A stretch of DNA of 64,000 nt from the NCBI RefSeq assembly GCF_018863415.1, contig NZ_JAHKSN010000020.1, positions 31,028-95,027 of the forward strand, written 5' to 3'. Below are positions 48,712 through 58,464 of the stretch, one piece after another. The position numbers were made by a program, and so were the translations under genes. Positions within the stretch are counted from its first letter, which is position 1. The number at the start of each line of letters is the position of its first letter. Source of the DNA: Deinococcus aestuarii (GTDB lineage: Bacteria; Deinococcota; Deinococci; Deinococcales; Deinococcaceae). The notes beneath the pieces are model-generated. The model saw only the letters and a program-made list of their open reading frames with translations, searched no databases and had not been told where the DNA came from.

Positions 48712-49595
48712 CCCGTGTTCTGGTGCTGATGGACTTCTCGGCCGCCGCGTTGGGGGCCTTGCGGGTGGCGCGGGCGGCGTTTCCGGACGGGGCCTTTACG
48801 GTGCTGCACGTGGCATCGCCCGGCGTGGACCCCCACCCCGGGGGCTACCTTCAGGAGAGAGAACAGCTCGCGGCCCTGGGCGGCGGCGAGCTCACGCTCG
48901 GGCAGCCCGCTGAGGAGGCCCTGAGGCGGGCGGGCAAGTGCGACGTGATCGTGCTGGGGACCGCCGGACGGCGCGGCCTCCAGCGCTTCTTGCTGGGGTC
49001 GGTGGCCGAACGGGTGATCCGCGACGCCCCGGTGCCTGTGCTGAGCGTCCACTCGCCGGAGGCGGAAGACCACCTGCCGCTGCCCGCAGTCTCGCAGCGG
49101 CGCTGGCTGCGCGCCCTCCACGACCTCGGGCGGGTGGAGGACCCGGCGCCCGCCCGCGTGCTGGTCCTGACGGACTTTTCGGACAGCGCCCACCGCACCC
49201 TGGACTTCGTGCGGACGCATCTGCCGGGGGCGCAAACGGAGCTGCTGCACGTGGTCGATCCGGCCTCCCTGACGGTGCCCTTCGCGTTGCCGGGCGCCCC
49301 GGACCCCCCGCTGCGCGGCGCCAGCCGCCAGCTCCTTGCCGAGCGCAACGCCCTGTGGGCGCGGGAGGCGCGTGTCCGGCTGGCCGAACTGGGCGGCGGC
49401 GAGGTGGTGAGTGGTGAGCCCGCCGGGATCGCGCTGGACCGTGCGGCGGGCGGGGAGTATGACCTCGTGGCCGTCGGCACCTCGGGCAAGGGAAGCCTCT
49501 CGCGCCTGATGCTGGGCTCGGTGGCGTTGCGGATCGTCCGCGAGTCGCCCGTCCCGGTCCTCACCGCCCGCGCCCCGGACGGCCCGGCCGCCTGA
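48708..49595 (+). CDS. Tandem universal stress protein
   Basis: 295 residues with two UspA domains: 1-115 (VLVLMDFSAAALGAL ... VLGTAGRRGLQRFLLGSVAERVI) and 148-290 (VLVLTDFSDSAHRTL ... VAVGTSGKGSLSRLMLGSVALRIV). Both carry the G-x2-G-x(9)-G(S/T) ATP-binding block. Closely similar to the tandem protein at 51828-52703, so they are paralogues. Confidence 0.9.
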   Translation: MTRVLVLMDFSAAALGALRVARAAFPDGAFTVLHVASPGVDPHPGGYLQEREQLAALGGGELTLGQPAEEALRRAGKCDVIVLGTAGRRGLQRFLLGSVAERVIRDAPVPVLSVHSPEAEDHLPLPAVSQRRWLRALHDLGRVEDPAPARVLVLTDFSDSAHRTLDFVRTHLPGAQTELLHVVDPASLTVPFALPGAPDPPLRGASRQLLAERNALWAREARVRLAELGGGEVVSGEPAGIALDRAAGGEYDLVAVGTSGKGSLSRLMLGSVALRIVRESPVPVLTARAPDGPAA

Positions 49596-49631
49596 CCCCC
49601 AGCCCTCTCAGACAACCCCTCCAGGAGACCC

Positions 49632-50816
49632 ATGATCTATCCGAGCGAGCTTGCCCGCCTCCAGTCCCTGCCCGAGGACCAGTCCGTGCTGATGGCGGTG
49701 GTTCACGTCAACCCCGCCAGCCAGGACAACCACGGCGACGCCCTGACCACCCGGGTCAAGAGCGCGCTGAACGACCTCGGCGTGCCGCCCACCCTGGGAC
49801 AGCGCCTGCTCGACGACGTGGCCCGCGCCCGCGAGGCCCGGGGCAAGAGTGCCGTGTACGTGCTGGGCGAGGGCATCGACGAGCGCTTTGACGTGCAGCT
49901 CGACCTGCCCGAACGCTTCCATTTCGGGCGTCCGCTGCCCGCGCTGGTCCAGGCCGTCACCGAGGCGTACCCCCCGGTCGGCGTGCTGGCCGTGGACCGC
50001 GACTGGGCACGGATGTTTATCCTGAAGCAGGGCGAGCTGACCGAGCTGCGGCGCGAGCAGAACACCGAGCTTCAGGACGTGGACCGCGACGACCTGACCG
50101 CCTCCACCACGGCCGTTCCCGGCGCGCAGGGGGCGGCCCGTGCTCAGGACGGCAGCGGGTTCAGCGCGCAGGGCACCGGGCCGCGCAGCGACAGCGGCGT
50201 GGAACTGTTCCGGCGGCACCTCGACGCCCTGCAACAGCGCTTCTACAACGAGACCGCCCAGGAACTCGCGCGCCTGATGAAGGACCATGACCTGAACCAC
50301 CTGATCCTGGTCGGGCCGGTCGCGCGTCTGGCGGAGTTTCGCGCCGAGATCCCTGATACGGCCTCCTTCGAGGTGGTCGGCGAGACGAACGTGGAGGTCG
50401 GCACCGGCAGCGCCCCCGAACAGATGCTGCTGGGGCGCCTGATCCCGCTGCTGGAGGAGTTCGCCCAGACCGAGCAGGTCCGCTTGATGGAGCAGCTTCA
50501 GGAACAGGGCGTGATGGAGATGGAGCGGGTCCTGGAGATGGTGCAGCAGGGGCGGGTGTACCTGCTCGTCATTCCGGAGGACGGCTCGCAGGTGAACCTC
50601 TTCCGCAGCCACAACCGCGAGGTCCCGTACTTCACCGCCCGCAAGGACGCACAGGAAAGCCCGCTGGACGGCAGCCCGATGGAGCGGGTGACACTGGAGG
50701 AGATGCTGCCGCAGCTTCAGGCGCTCTACGGGCTGGAGGTCCGGCGGGTCTATGGCGAGCACGCCGAGAAGCTCGTCCGGGAATACGGCGGCCTGGCCGG
50801 GCTGACCCGGTACTGA
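49632..50816 (+). CDS. eRF1-like VLRF1/baeRF family protein
   Basis: 394 residues. The run FHFGRPLPALVQAVTEAYPPVGVLAVDRDWARMFILKQGELTEL is the VLRF1-type start of the bacterial release-factor-like families; HLILVGPVARLAEFRAEIP and FAQTEQVRLMEQLQEQGVMEMERVLEMVQQGRV follow the eRF1 domain-3-like part. No GGQ is present, so normal release activity is doubtful; family members may act on stalled ribosomes. It sits amid stress-protein genes. Confidence 0.65.
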   Translation: MIYPSELARLQSLPEDQSVLMAVVHVNPASQDNHGDALTTRVKSALNDLGVPPTLGQRLLDDVARAREARGKSAVYVLGEGIDERFDVQLDLPERFHFGRPLPALVQAVTEAYPPVGVLAVDRDWARMFILKQGELTELRREQNTELQDVDRDDLTASTTAVPGAQGAARAQDGSGFSAQGTGPRSDSGVELFRRHLDALQQRFYNETAQELARLMKDHDLNHLILVGPVARLAEFRAEIPDTASFEVVGETNVEVGTGSAPEQMLLGRLIPLLEEFAQTEQVRLMEQLQEQGVMEMERVLEMVQQGRVYLLVIPEDGSQVNLFRSHNREVPYFTARKDAQESPLDGSPMERVTLEEMLPQLQALYGLEVRRVYGEHAEKLVREYGGLAGLTRY

Positions 50817-50824
50817 GGGGCGCC

Positions 50825-51241
50825 ATGACCCGGCGTGTCCTCGTCCCCACCGACTTCTCCGACCGTGCCGACCGCGCCGCCGCGTGGGCGCGGCAGGCCT
50901 TCCCAGACGCCGAGGTGCGGCTGCTGCACGTCGTCGATCCCCTCACCCTGCACGCCCCCTCCGTCGCTGCGCCGGGGAGCGGCTACGTCCTGAGCGGCGA
51001 GAGGCTGGGGGTGCAGCGCGACTTCGAGACCGAGGTGCACGAGCGGCTGCGGCGGCTGGGCAGCGGCGAACTGGTGGTGGGCTCGCCGGTAGACGAGATT
51101 CTGCGCTACGCGCAGGCGGGCTCCTTCGACCTGATCGCCCTCGGCGCGACTGGCACGGGCGACCCGGGGGGCTCCGGCCTGGGCTCGACCGCCGAACGCC
51201 TCGCGCGGGAGTCGCCGGTGCCGGTCGTCATCGTGCACTGA
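50825..51241 (+). CDS. Single-domain universal stress protein
   Basis: 138 residues: RRVLVPTDFSDRADRAAAWARQAFPDAEV at the start, LIALGATGTGDPGGSGLGSTAERLARESPVPVVIV at the end. The ATP loop is slightly altered (GATGTGDPGG). Start ATG 50825, 8 bases after the VLRF1-like stop. Confidence 0.85.
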   Translation: MTRRVLVPTDFSDRADRAAAWARQAFPDAEVRLLHVVDPLTLHAPSVAAPGSGYVLSGERLGVQRDFETEVHERLRRLGSGELVVGSPVDEILRYAQAGSFDLIALGATGTGDPGGSGLGSTAERLARESPVPVVIVH

Positions 51242-51327
51242 GCCGGGGGACCGCACCCGGGGGCTCCCGCGCGTCGCCGGACCCCCCCCCGCCCCCTTCG
51301 AGCCCCACCCGGATCAGGGAGGTCGTC

Positions 51328-51556
51328 ATGACCCAGCCGCTGGGCCCACCCCCCGCTTCACACGCCCCCGAGCCCCCACCCTGGCACGCCGCCTCCCCCG
51401 GGGACGTTCTCGCCCGGCTGGACACCACCCCGGAGGGCCTGAGGGTGGCTGGGGCCGCCCGGCGGCTGGAGCGGTACGGGCGCAACGCCCTGCCCGCGCG
51501 CGAGCCGCCGGGCGTGTGGCGCGTCATGATGCGCCAGATTCTCAACCCGCTGATCT
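51328..51556 (+). pseudogene. N-terminal fragment of a P-type ATPase
   Basis: From ATG 51328 the frame reads WHAASPGDVLARLD ... AARRLERYGRNALPARE ... VMMRQILNPLIW, the N-terminal domain of P2-type cation ATPases, and then stops resembling one. From 51557 a different frame is a universal-stress-protein end. A deletion has removed everything between. Confidence 0.8.
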
Positions 51557-51655
51557 GGCAAGGTCCCCATCTCGCGCTTGATGTTGGGCTCGGTGGCGCT
51601 GCGAATCGTCCGCGAATCGCCCATCCCGGTGCTCACGGCCCGGGCCACCGATTGA
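51557..51655 (+). pseudogene. C-terminal fragment of a universal stress protein
   Basis: Reading GKVPISRLMLGSVALRIVRE and PIPVLTARATD then TGA, matching the end of the tandem Usp at 48708-49595. It is joined out of frame to the ATPase fragment. Confidence 0.8.
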
Positions 51656-51684
51656 GATGCCCCACCCTTCTCCCCGGAGGACCC

Positions 51685-51831
51685 ATGACCACCCCACGAG
51701 ACCCTGACCGCATCCAGAGGCGGCCCGCCGACCAACCCCCCTCGTTCGCAGGGACCGACAGCGACCGGGGCGCGACCCCCAGCCCCGGCGCGGTGGTCCC
51801 TTCCCGGCCCTTCCCGGGGAGTGCCCTGTGA
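51685..51831 (+). CDS. 48-residue Pro/Arg-rich peptide
   Basis: ATG 51685 with GGAGG 4 bases upstream; stop in a GTGA overlap with the next Usp gene (51828-51831). No hydrophobic segment. May be a translated leader or an eroded gene. Confidence 0.35.
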   Translation: MTTPRDPDRIQRRPADQPPSFAGTDSDRGATPSPGAVVPSRPFPGSAL

Positions 51832-52703
51832 CGCGCCCCCTCGTCATGATGGACTTTTCCCCGGCGGCGCTCGCCGCGCTGGGGGCCGCTCGCGCCGCCT
51901 TCCCGGACGCCTCGCCGACCGTGCTGCACGTGGTGTCGCCGGACACGGACCCCCACCCCGGGGGGTACGCCCGGGAGCACGAGGGGCTCGCGGCGCTGGG
52001 CGGCGGCGAAATCGCGCTGGGCCCGCCCGCCGAGGAGGCGCTGAGGCGCGCGGGAACGGGACAGTACGACCTGATCGTGATGGGCACCGCCGGGCGGCGG
52101 GGGGTGGGGCGGCTGCTGCTGGGGTCGGTCGCCGAGCGGTTGATCCGTGAGTCGCCCGTGCCGGTCTTCAGCGTGCACTCACCGCCGGGAGACGACCACC
52201 GCCCCCTGGAGCAGCGGGCCTGGCAGCGCGCCGTGCAGGAGGTGCGTGGCCAGGAAGCTCCGGCGGCCCGGCGCGTGCTCGTCCTGACCGACTTCTCCCC
52301 GGCTGCGCGGCGGGCCCTGAACTTCGTGCGGACCCACCTGCCCGGCGCGGAGGTCAGGCCCCTGCACGTGGTCGAGCCCGCCGCCCTGACGGTGCCCTTC
52401 GCGCTGCCCGGAGTGGGCGACCCCCCGCTGCGCGGCGCGAGCGCCCGCTTTCTGGAGCAGCGCAACGCCGAGTGGGAACAGGAGGCGGGGCGGCACCTGG
52501 CCGAGCTGGGCGGCGGCGAGGTCGTCCGGGGTGACCCGGCGCAGGTCGCGCTGGAGCGCGTGGCGGGCGGCGGGTACGACCTCGTGGCGGTCGGCACCGC
52601 CGGGCGCGGCGGCCTCGCGCGGCTCACCCTGGGGTCGGTCGCGCTGCGGCTGGTGCGCGAGTCCCCGGTGCCGGTGCTCACCGCCCGGGGGGAGGAACCA
52701 TGA
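51828..52703 (+). CDS. Tandem universal stress protein, paralogue
   Basis: 291 residues, GTG start. Two UspA domains with ATP blocks VMGTAGRRGVGRLLLGSVAE and VAVGTAGRGGLARLTLGSVAL. About two-thirds identical by eye to the tandem protein at 48708-49595, including HPGGY and TVPFALPG. The stop overlaps the start of the following ORF (ATGA). Confidence 0.9.
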   Translation: MTRPLVMMDFSPAALAALGAARAAFPDASPTVLHVVSPDTDPHPGGYAREHEGLAALGGGEIALGPPAEEALRRAGTGQYDLIVMGTAGRRGVGRLLLGSVAERLIRESPVPVFSVHSPPGDDHRPLEQRAWQRAVQEVRGQEAPAARRVLVLTDFSPAARRALNFVRTHLPGAEVRPLHVVEPAALTVPFALPGVGDPPLRGASARFLEQRNAEWEQEAGRHLAELGGGEVVRGDPAQVALERVAGGGYDLVAVGTAGRGGLARLTLGSVALRLVRESPVPVLTARGEEP

Positions 52704-53402
52704 GCCCCGACCTCCCCCTGGCCTTCGAGACCCTCTTCCGGTACACGCCCATCCAGCACGACATCGTGCTCAACGTCATGAGCCTACGACCCGCCCGGAC
52801 ACGGGTACTCGCGGGCGCCGGCGGGCACGTTCCTGACGCTGGAGAGCCTCGCCGACCACCTCGCGGCGTGGCTGCGGGCGAACCGGATGGAGGGCACGCC
52901 GCTCCTCGGCCACTCGCTGGGCGGGGACGTGCTGCTGCACCTCGCGGCGCGGTCACCCTCCAGCGCGGGGTGTCTGGTGCTGTGTGCCCCGGCGACCCGG
53001 CCCGATACTCCGGGCGCGCTCGGGCAGCTTCTGCGCCTGCTGGCCGAGGGACCCAAGGTGCGCCCGGTCTTCCTCGCCCGGCTGGTGTGGTCGTACCTGC
53101 ACGCGGGGCCACGCCGCGCCTGGGGGCTGCCGACCCACCTGCGCCACGCCGACGCGCGCGACTGGGCGAACCGGGTCCACGCGCCGACCCTCCTGCTGGA
53201 CGGCGCGGACGACAACGTGGTGCGCTCGCGGACCCTGCGCAGGATGCTGGGCCTCCTGCCGAACGCCCGCCTGATCCGGGTGCCCGGGGCCTCCCACGCC
53301 ATGATCGACGGCCAGGCGGGGAATGTGGCGCGGCTCGCCCGGGCGTTCGTCCTCGCGGGGCAGGGGCCTGCGCCTCCCCGGGGTTGTTCCCGCCGCTCCT
53401 GA
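52700..53402 (+). pseudogene. Alpha/beta hydrolase missing its N terminus
   Basis: From about 52783 one frame gives YDPPGHGYSRAP ... TPLLGHSLGGDVLLHLA (nucleophile elbow GHSLGG), a late Asp in LLLDGADDNVV and His in GASHAMID, a complete catalytic set. In front there is only an unrelated 27-residue stretch (from ATG 52700) in another frame, ending at a TGA. The oxyanion-hole strand is therefore lost. ATG 52887 could still start a shortened product. Confidence 0.7.
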
Positions 53403-53538
53403 ACCCTGCTTCCCCACGTCGGCCCGCCTCTCCTCCGGGTCCTGTCGCGCCGAGACCGTCAGGACCGGATGCCGGTTCATCGTTCCGTTGTGACCGCGAG
53501 GCCGGACCCGCGGGCGGGACGCCGTGAAAGGAGACCTC

Positions 53539-56230
53539 ATGACCATCCGCCCCCTGAAGGCGCCCCCGCCGCCCGCCCTCAGCGACGATCCCCCCTGGCA
53601 CACGCTGGAGACCGGGGCCACCCTCGCCGCGCTGGGCACCGACCCGGGGCGCGGCCTGGGCGACGAGGAGGCCGGGGACCGCCTCGCCCGGCTGGGGCCC
53701 AACGAGCTGATCGACCGGGGAGTGAAAAGCCCCTGGAAGATCCTCTGGGAGCAGCTCACCGCCGTGATGGTCCTCATCCTGATCGCGGCGGCGGGGCTCT
53801 CCGCCTTCCTGGAGAAGTGGCTGGAGGCGGGCGCGATCCTCGCCATCTTCCTGCTCTTCGCGGGGCTCGGCTTCCTCCAGGAGTACCGGGCCGAGCGGGC
53901 CATCGCCGCCCTGAAACGGCTCGCCGTGCCCGTCGTGCGCGCCCGTCGCGGCGGGGACTGGCGTGAACTCAGCGCCCGCGACCTCGTGCCCGGGGACGTG
54001 ATCGCCCTGGAGGCGGGAAACGTCGTGCCCGCCGACGTGCGGCTCCTGGAGAGCGCCAACCTGCGGGTGCAGGAGGCGGCCCTGACCGGCGAGTCCGAGC
54101 CGGTCGAGAAGGAGGTGGCCGCGCTGACCCGGGCGGACGCACCCCTGGGGGACCGCCGCAACCTGGGCTTCATGGGCACCACCGTCACCTACGGGCGCGG
54201 CACGGCGGTCGTCGTGGAGACCGGGATGCGCACCCAGCTCGGGCGCATCGCCACCCTGATTCAGGACGTGAAGGGCAGCATGACCCCCCTGCAAGCCCGC
54301 CTCGACCGGGTGGGCAAGGGCCTCGCGGCGGCGGGGGTGGTCGTCGCCGTCCTGATCCTCGCTCTCGGGCTGCTCGCCGGGGAGACCTTCGAGGACATGC
54401 TCCTGACGGCGATCAGCGTGGCGGTCGCCGTCGTGCCCGAGGGCCTGCCCGCCGTCGTGACCTTCACCCTCGCGCTGGGTGCCCAGAAGATGCTGCGGAG
54501 AAACGCCCTGATCCGCAAGCTGCCCGCCGTGGAGACGCTGGGCTCCGTCACCACCATCTGCTCGGACAAGACGGGCACCCTGACCGAGAACCGCATGACC
54601 GTCACCGTCCTCGACGTGGCGGGCGAGCGGGTGGACCTCAGCCCCACCCTGCACGCCCGGATGCCCGCCCTGGAGCGCGGGGACGCCTGGCCCGGGGTGC
54701 TGCTGGGTACCTCCCCGCTGATGCACCTCACCCTCGCGGTTGGGGCGCTGTGCAACGACGCGCGGGTGAGGCTGGGTGAGGGCGGGCGCCTGGAGACCCT
54801 GGGTGACCCCACCGAGGGCGCCCTCCTCGTGGCGGCGGCGAACGCGGGCCTCGCGCAAGACGAGATGACTCGCGCCCTACCCCGGGTGGCCGAACTGCCC
54901 TTCGACTCCGAGCGCAAGCGCATGACGACCGTCCACGCGCGGGCGGAGCATGTCCCCGACGGTCTCGGCGCGGTGCTGGGCCGGGATGGGCTGGACCCCG
55001 GCCTCGGCTTCGTGGCCTTCACGAAGGGGGCGGTGGACGGCCTGCTCGACCTCTCCACGCAGGTCTTCGACGGCTCGGGCGTGCGGCCCCTCGACTCTGG
55101 GTGGCGCCGCCGCATCGAGGGGGCGCAGGGGGCCCTGGCGCGCGACGGGATGCGGGTGCTGGGGGTGGCCTTCCGCCTGCTGGATGCCCCCCTCGCAGAC
55201 GAGCGGGTGGAGCGGGACCTCGTGTTCCTGGGCCTCGTGGGCATGATCGACCCGCCGCGTCCGGAGGTCCGTGAGGCCGTCGCGCGCTGCCGGGCGGCGG
55301 GCATCCGGCCCATCATGATCACCGGGGACCACCCCCTCACGGCGAGCTTCATCGCGCGCGATCTCGGCATCTCCACCAATGAACGGGTGGTCACCGGGGT
55401 GGACCTGGCAAAGATGACCGACGCGGACCTCGAACGGGCGGTGGCGGACGTGAACGTCTTCGCCCGCGTGTCGCCCGAACACAAGCTGCGGATCGTGGAG
55501 GCCCTCCAGCGGCGCGGGCAGGTCGTCGCCATGACCGGGGACGGGGTGAACGACGCGCCCGCGCTGAAGAAGGCCGACATCGGCGTGGCGATGGGGATCA
55601 CGGGCACGGACGTCTCCAAGGAGGCGGCGGACATGGTGTTGCGCGACGACAACTTCGCCACCATCGTCGCGGCGGTCGAGGAGGGGCGCACGATCTACGA
55701 CAACCTGCGGAGATTCGTGCGCTTCGCCATCACCGGCAACGTGGGCAAGGTCGGCGTGATGCTGCTGTGGCCGCTGCCCTTCGCGCTGCTGGGTCTCCCG
55801 CTGGACTCGGCGGTCGCCCTGCTGCCGCTGCAACTGCTGTGGCTCAACCTGATGACCGACGGTCTGCTGGGGCTGGCGATGGGCGTGGAGAAACCCGAGC
55901 GGGGCGTGATGGCCCGTCCCCCCCAGTCCCCGCGCGAGGGCCTGTTCAGCGGCGGGATGGGCTGGCAGGTCGCGTGTGCGGGGGTGTACATCGCCGCCGT
56001 GGCGCTGGCGGTGGGATTCGCGTATTATGGTGGCTCTGGTGGTGGCGCTGCAACTCGCGGCGCTGTACGTGCCCCCCCTGCAAGGCACCTTCCTGCGCCT
56101 CGTGCCGCTGTCCCCCGCCGACCTCCTGCTCTCGGTCGGCCTGGGCTTCACGCTGCTCCTGGCCCTGGAGGTCGAGAAGGGGCTCGCTCGCCGCCGGACC
56201 CGGACCCGCCGGGCCTCCGCCCCCACCTGA
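53539..56230 (+). pseudogene. P-type cation ATPase with C-terminal frameshift/deletion
   Basis: Intact from ATG 53539 (AAAGGAG upstream) through the core: TGESEPVEK, CSDKTGTLTE (phosphorylation), FTKGAVDGLL, MITGDHPLT and MTGDGVNDAPALKKADIGVAMG, with six of ten helices. At about 56030, after VALAVGFAYY, roughly 50 residues are missing and the remaining helices (VALVVALQLAALYVPPL ... LALEVEKGL) continue in another frame to 56230. The original frame runs on as junk into the Usp fragment behind. Calcium- or sodium/potassium-type pump; activity without the last helices is doubtful. Confidence 0.75.
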
Positions 56231-56313
56231 GCCCCGCCGTGTCGTCCCGGGACCTGCCCCGCGCTCGCCCGTCCCGGGGCCGCCGCACCACCCGAGCGCC
56301 CTGGAGGAAAGGT

Positions 56314-56499
56314 ATGTTCAGGCATGTCCTCGTGACGACCGACGGCAGCCCGCTGGGTGACCTCGCGCTGCCCCACGCCGGCGACCTCGCCCGCCGGTAC
56401 GGGGCCACGCTGACCCTGCTGCACGTGGTGCCGCCACTCCCGGTGGGGGTCTTCGCCGAGGGTGCGGCCTATGTGGACGCCGAGGAGGTTTGGCCGTGA
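56314..56499 (+). pseudogene. N-terminal half of a universal stress protein
   Basis: ATG 56314 with GGAGG 8 bases upstream. FRHVLVTTDGSPLGDLALPHAGDLARR and LTLLHVVPPLPVG are the first half of a Usp; the ATP-binding half is missing and the frame ends in a GTGA overlap with the next gene. Confidence 0.7.
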
Positions 56500-56933
56500 T
56501 CAGACGAGTTCTGGTTCCCTTCGACTTCTCCGAGGGCGCGCGTGCGGCCCTGGATCTGGCGCGTTCGCGCTTTCCGGGGGCGCAGGTGGACGTGCTGCAC
56601 GTCGTGGACGGCCGGCAACTCGGGCTTCGTCCGGTGTGGATGCGGGACCCGCGGGGCGGGGTGCCGGACACCCCCAGCGAGCGCGAGCGGCGCGAGGTTG
56701 CCGTGCGGCAGGCGCAGGCCCGTCTGAACGAGGAACTCGGCGGCGGCCTGGCCGTCGAGGGCTTTCCGGTCGAGACCATCGTCGAGCGTGCCCAGACCCA
56801 GGGCTATGCCTTGGTGGTGATCAGCCCCCGGGGCAAGTCGGGCCTGCACCGCGCCGTGCTGGGGTCGGTGGCCGAAGGCGTGGTCCGCCAGGCGCGGGTG
56901 CCTGTGCTGGTCCTGCACTCCAAGGTCTTTTAG
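56496..56933 (+). CDS. Single-domain universal stress protein
   Basis: 145 residues from GTG 56496, 7 bases after GAGGAGG; an in-frame TTG at 56490 is less likely. RRVLVPFDFSEGARAALDLA at the start; ATP block VVISPRGKSGLHRAVLGSVAEGVV. Confidence 0.85.
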   Translation: MIRRVLVPFDFSEGARAALDLARSRFPGAQVDVLHVVDGRQLGLRPVWMRDPRGGVPDTPSERERREVAVRQAQARLNEELGGGLAVEGFPVETIVERAQTQGYALVVISPRGKSGLHRAVLGSVAEGVVRQARVPVLVLHSKVF

Positions 56934-56953
56934 GGTTCACCCGAGGAGAAGTC

Positions 56954-57379
56954 ATGTTCCAGAACGTCCTGGCCGCCACCGATTTCTCCCCGCGCGGGAA
57001 CGCCGCCGTCGCCTGGGCCCGCGAAGCCTTTCCAGAGGCCCACGTTCACGTCGTTCACGTGCTCGACACCATCGCGCTGCACGCGCCGCTGGTCGTCTCC
57101 CCCAGCGGGCCGTCGGTGCCCCTACCTATCTTCTCGAAGGTGCAGGAAAGGGCCGAGCGTGCCACCCGCGAGGCACTGGAAACCCTCGCGCAGTTGGGGG
57201 GTGGGGAACTGCGCACGGGCCGACCCCATGAGGTGGTGTTGCAACTGGCGGAGGACGGCTCCTATGACGTGGTGGTGCTGGGGGCCACCGGCAAGGGTGG
57301 GCTGGAGAAGTTCCTGCTGGGGTCCACGGCGGAACGGTTGTTGCGTCTGGCTCCCATCCCCGTCGTCATAGTCCCCTGA
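56954..57379 (+). CDS. Single-domain universal stress protein
   Basis: 141 residues, ATG 56954 with GAGGAGAAG upstream. FQNVLAATDFSPRGNAAVAWAREAF ... VVLGATGKGGLEKFLLGSTAERLL. Paralogue of the protein at 50825-51241. Last gene before a strong terminator. Confidence 0.88.
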   Translation: MFQNVLAATDFSPRGNAAVAWAREAFPEAHVHVVHVLDTIALHAPLVVSPSGPSVPLPIFSKVQERAERATREALETLAQLGGGELRTGRPHEVVLQLAEDGSYDVVVLGATGKGGLEKFLLGSTAERLLRLAPIPVVIVP

Positions 57380-57384
57380 GGTTA

Positions 57385-57417
57385 GGGGCGGGAACCGCGA
57401 TGCCCGGTTCCCGCCCC
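57385..57417 (+). terminator. Terminator of the stress cluster
   Basis: A 13-bp perfect stem (57385-57397 with 57405-57417) and 7-base loop, 5 bases after the Usp stop. The rest of the gap to 57668 holds nothing recognised. Confidence 0.7.
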
Positions 57418-57668
57418 CGAAGGAACAGCCTTTCTCAGGACTTCACCGGGAGTTGGCCGCGCTCGGGCCGGGGGAGGCCAGCAGGTTCCCAGTCTTCCGG
57501 TCCGGGTGGGGCAGGGATGGAAGGGAGATTCACGTGACCCCAGTCAAGTCAGTTGCGAACGCTCCGGCGAGCCGGGCTGGGCCCGGATCATCCCCCCCGC
57601 CGAAGCCCTTGGTGAACGAATGTCCTCTATTTCCAGAGCGTCGGCACTCCGGCGCGGACGGTGACATC

Positions 57669-58169
57669 ATGAAGCGAATCCTGCTGACTGCCCTGACCCT
57701 CTGGCCGCTGCTGGTCGCCCCCACGGCGGGGGCACAGACCGCCGACGTGACGTGTTCGGGAACGCTCTCGGGGCGCACCGTGAACGGGAACGTGACCGTG
57801 CGGACCGCGGCCACCTGCATCCTGGTGAACACCCGCGTGGCGGGTGACGTGCAGGTGCAACGAAACGGTCAGGTCACCATCCGCAACAGCGAGGTGCGCG
57901 GCGACGTGCAGGGCGAGGTCGGCTTCCGGGCCCTGATCCTGAGGGACAGCGTGGTGCGGGGGGACGTGGACGCCCTCCACGGCAGACACGTCATCCTGAA
58001 CGACACCCGGGTGGAAGGTGACGTCGCCCTCAAGCTCAACGCCGGAACGGTGCATCTTGAACGAGTCACGGTGAATGGCGACCTCGAGTGCGAGGGCAAC
58101 GCCCGCGAGCCGGTGGGTAAGAGCAACCGCGTGCAGGGACGGCGCGAGGGGCAGTGCCGTGTCCTGTGA
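57669..58169 (+). CDS. Exported beta-helix (bactofilin-like) protein
   Basis: 166 residues with a signal peptide (ILLTALTLWPLLVAPTAGAQ). The mature part is a run of short repeats built on VxGDV (NTRVAGDVQVQ, NSEVRGDVQGE, DSVVRGDVDAL, DTRVEGDVALK, RVTVNGDLECE), the rung pattern of a right-handed beta helix like polymer-forming cytoskeletal proteins, but exported. Three Cys. Function unknown. Confidence 0.65.
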   Translation: MKRILLTALTLWPLLVAPTAGAQTADVTCSGTLSGRTVNGNVTVRTAATCILVNTRVAGDVQVQRNGQVTIRNSEVRGDVQGEVGFRALILRDSVVRGDVDALHGRHVILNDTRVEGDVALKLNAGTVHLERVTVNGDLECEGNAREPVGKSNRVQGRREGQCRVL

Positions 58170-58464
58170 GGGGGAGGCCGCGGACCCGGCCCCGGGTCGC
58201 CAGCTCGTTTGCCACCTGGGGGTACGCCGCGTGCAGGCGGCCTGACCCCTGTGGCGGGCGCCGCGCCGGGCCCAGCGGCTGGGCGAGCACGTGCCCGAAC
58301 TCTCGGCCTCTGCGGGGCGCTCGCTCGTCCAGGTGGAGGCCGCGCCACCCACCGGTCTTCCCGTCCTTCCTGATCCAAGGGCGCCGCCAGGCGGCCTCGA
58401 TGCTGGGGGCGGACGCGGGGTCAGGGCCAGCGAACCCGCAGGGAGCCCCCGCCAGGCCGGGAAA
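58170..58464. other. Gap without a recognised feature
   Basis: No convincing gene on either strand between the beta-helix gene and the response regulator; nothing else seen. Confidence 0.4.

Noticed and set aside
52678..54858. 726-residue open frame on the minus strand
   Set aside because: Antisense to the hydrolase remnant and P-type ATPase; no recognisable motif.
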